Source of the DNA: Paenibacillus baekrokdamisoli
Lineage (GTDB): Bacteria > Bacillota > Bacilli > Paenibacillales > Paenibacillaceae
Direction: 5' to 3'
Assembly: GCF_003945345.1 (NCBI RefSeq)
Contig: NZ_AP019308.1
Location: 992,001-1,056,000, forward strand
DNA: 64,000 nucleotides
Part shown: piece by piece, positions 62,395 through 64,000 of the stretch
Layout of the letters: every line of letters begins with the position of its first letter
Position numbering within the stretch: position 1 is the stretch's first letter
Position numbers and translations under genes: made by a program
The notes under the pieces: model-generated
Database searches by the model: none
What the model was told of the DNA's origin: nothing
The model's input: the letters and a program-made list of their open reading frames with translations, nothing else

Positions 62395-63503
62395 ATTCAA
62401 ATGTACTCGGCGTCATTAACCTGATTCATGAATCCGATGAATTAGAGTCACTTACGGCAGGCCGCTGCTTAGCGACAGTTCCTTTCGGAGCTCGTTACCG
62501 TCTTATTGATTTCGTGCTCTCCAGCATGGTCAACTCAGGAATCTCCAAGGTCGCCGTATTCGCTCATACCAAATACCGTTCCTTGATGGATCATCTAGGA
62601 TCGGGCAAGCATTGGGATCTTCATCACCGTCAGGGCGGACTATTCATGCTTCCTCCAATAACGGATGATGTGAACGAGGTTAGGCGCGGTGATTTATTCC
62701 ATTTCTATCAACACCGTGATTACTTTAATCGCAGCTCGATGGATTATGTTGTGATTACACGCAGCCATATGCTGTCTAATATCAATTTTGAACCCGTTAT
62801 TAACGAGCATAAGGCAAGTGGTGCAGACATCACCGTTGTTTGTAAGAAACAATCCGACTTGATGGATGGCAGAGCGCGCAAGGTACAGGTGAATGAGAAG
62901 GGACGCATCACTGCGATTCAGGATCATTACGGCGGGATGCAAAGTGATCTGGTATCGATGGAAATGTACATCATGCGCAAGGATCTGCTGCTTGATTTGG
63001 TAGAAACCTCGCTTGCACAGGGTCTAGATCATCTCGTTCGACATGCCATTATGTCTAGAGTGGATAAGCTTCATATTCAAAGCTATATGTTCCAGGGCTA
63101 TTTGGGTATCGTCAATACGGTTTCCAGCTATTATCAGAACAGTATGCAAATGCTGCGTCCTGATGTTTGGAAGAACTTATTCTTCGAACCAGGTCCGATC
63201 TACACGAAGGTCAAAGATGAGCCGCCAGCCCGTTATACAGATGGAGCGAAGACAAGCAACTCGCTAATTGCCAACGGCTGCATTATTGAAGGCACGGTTA
63301 TCAATAGTATCTTATTCCGCGGTGTTCATGTTCAAAAGGGTGCTGTCGTACGCAACAGCATTGTGATGCAGAATGGTCTAATCAGTGAAAATAGCGACAT
63401 TAATCATGTTATTCTGGACAAAGACGTAACGATTGAGCGTGGACGTGAGCTTAAAGGTGCAGAGGTATCCCCATTTCTTGCCATGAAGCGCAAGATTATT
63501 TAA
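62391..63503 (+). CDS. glgD: Glucose-1-phosphate adenylyltransferase subunit GlgD
   Basis: A 370-residue GlgC paralogue with [20 protein letters not shown], but without the GGEGKRL nucleotide loop (TAGRCLA in its place), so it is the regulatory partner of GlgC. The order glgB-glgC-glgD-glgA is the usual Bacillus arrangement. ATG behind AGGAGG inside the glgC end. Confidence 0.93.
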   Translation: MNSNVLGVINLIHESDELESLTAGRCLATVPFGARYRLIDFVLSSMVNSGISKVAVFAHTKYRSLMDHLGSGKHWDLHHRQGGLFMLPPITDDVNEVRRGDLFHFYQHRDYFNRSSMDYVVITRSHMLSNINFEPVINEHKASGADITVVCKKQSDLMDGRARKVQVNEKGRITAIQDHYGGMQSDLVSMEMYIMRKDLLLDLVETSLAQGLDHLVRHAIMSRVDKLHIQSYMFQGYLGIVNTVSSYYQNSMQMLRPDVWKNLFFEPGPIYTKVKDEPPARYTDGAKTSNSLIANGCIIEGTVINSILFRGVHVQKGAVVRNSIVMQNGLISENSDINHVILDKDVTIERGRELKGAEVSPFLAMKRKII

Positions 63504-63565
63504 TGGTTCATGTCTAGAAATGATAGAGATCTAGAGACAAAAGGACAGAAGATAGAGGTGGAATC

Positions 63566-64000
63566 ATGAAACTGTTATTTGCTGCTTCGGAGGCTGTTCC
63601 GCTCGTGAAAACGGGCGGTTTAGCCGATGTTGTCGGATCCTTGCCAAAAGCACTTCAGGCGCGCGGCGCGGAAGTGTGTGTGATTCTTCCCAAATACGGA
63701 GTCATTCCAGAGACTTGGATTAGCCGATTCGAGACGGTCGCAACTTTCATGCTTCGAGTAGGTTGGCGAGATCAATATTGTGGTTTACTGAAGGCGGATA
63801 TTGATGGCGTTGTCTATTATTTGATCGATAACGAGTATTACTTTAAGCGTGGCGGCTTATACGGATATGGTGATGATGCGGAACGCTTTGTCTTCTTTAG
63901 TATTGCAGTTGCGGAAGCGTTGTACCATATGGATTTCAGACCGGATATTATCCATTGTCATGATTGGCAAACAGGTCTCATCCCGTTCCTACTGAAGACA
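63566..64000 (+). CDS. glgA: Glycogen synthase GlgA (3' part outside window)
   Basis: The first 145 codons of GlgA: MKLLFAASEAVPLVKTGGLA (with the KTGGLA ADP-glucose-binding motif), DVVGSLPKALQARGAEVCVI and IIHCHDWQTGLIP. The frame is open to base 64000. ATG 63566 follows AGAGGTGG. It elongates glycogen from ADP-glucose. Confidence 0.95.
   Translation, partial: MKLLFAASEAVPLVKTGGLADVVGSLPKALQARGAEVCVILPKYGVIPETWISRFETVATFMLRVGWRDQYCGLLKADIDGVVYYLIDNEYYFKRGGLYGYGDDAERFVFFSIAVAEALYHMDFRPDIIHCHDWQTGLIPFLLKT

Overview
The window reads as chromosome of a low-to-mid GC, spore-former-type Firmicute, most likely Paenibacillaceae (Paenibacillus/Cohnella-like). This rests on strong AGGAGG ribosome binding sites, frequent TTG and GTG starts, a B. 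subtilis eps-like exopolysaccharide operon, a GlpP antiterminator, a glgBCDA operon and several AraC regulators beside sugar genes. No phage, insertion sequence or CRISPR array was seen.

1-6.4 kb: the 3' part of an AraC regulator runs into a decayed aldo/keto reductase. A minus-strand cell-elongation group follows (rodA, a 54-residue acidic protein, a class B penicillin-binding protein), then a lactonase. 6.5-8.7 kb: a bicupin of the oxalate decarboxylase family with an altered lid loop, plus an AraC regulator. 8.8-18.4 kb: a carbohydrate-catabolism district with a sugar isomerase, a Gfo/Idh/MocA dehydrogenase, a CBM9-like protein, an acyltransferase-like protein, a fused ABC permease, an AraC regulator, a phytanoyl-CoA dioxygenase/HEAT fusion and a split altronate-dehydratase pair. 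18.8-22.1 kb: a LysR regulator of CpsY/MtaR type and metE, with CTATA/TATAG half-sites before both. 22.3-22.4 kb: tRNA-Pro and tRNA-Thr.

22.6-36.3 kb: an SDR/isomerase pair, a membrane acyltransferase, a pspA-DUF350-DUF4178-DUF4247 envelope operon, glpP, a HAD phosphatase preceded by a terminator-like leader, a metallophosphoesterase, an HD hydrolase, two GNATs, an LplT-like transporter, a DUF2569 protein, a two-domain ArsR-like regulator and a small lipoprotein.

37.1-56.4 kb: one long plus-strand exopolysaccharide locus. A PHP phosphatase, chain-length protein and tyrosine kinase control it. A CapD-type dehydratase, an aminotransferase and an acetyltransferase form a bacillosamine-type pathway. 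GalU, Ugd and a glucuronate-epimerase-type protein supply uronic acids. Glycosyltransferases include one fused to a phosphoglycosyl transferase, and a flippase and a polymerase-like protein complete assembly. The locus ends with a VanZ protein, a one-helix membrane protein and a secreted protein with long KE/KD repeats.

56.5-64 kb: an AraC regulator, an iron alcohol dehydrogenase and glycogen genes glgB-glgC-glgD-glgA, the last cut by the window edge. A roughly 130 bp imperfect palindrome occurs twice in opposite orientation (28.9 and 45.9 kb). The best candidates for new biology are this repeat, the glycosyltransferase/phosphoglycosyl transferase fusion, the dioxygenase/HEAT fusion, the orphan fused permease and the altered oxalate decarboxylase lid.
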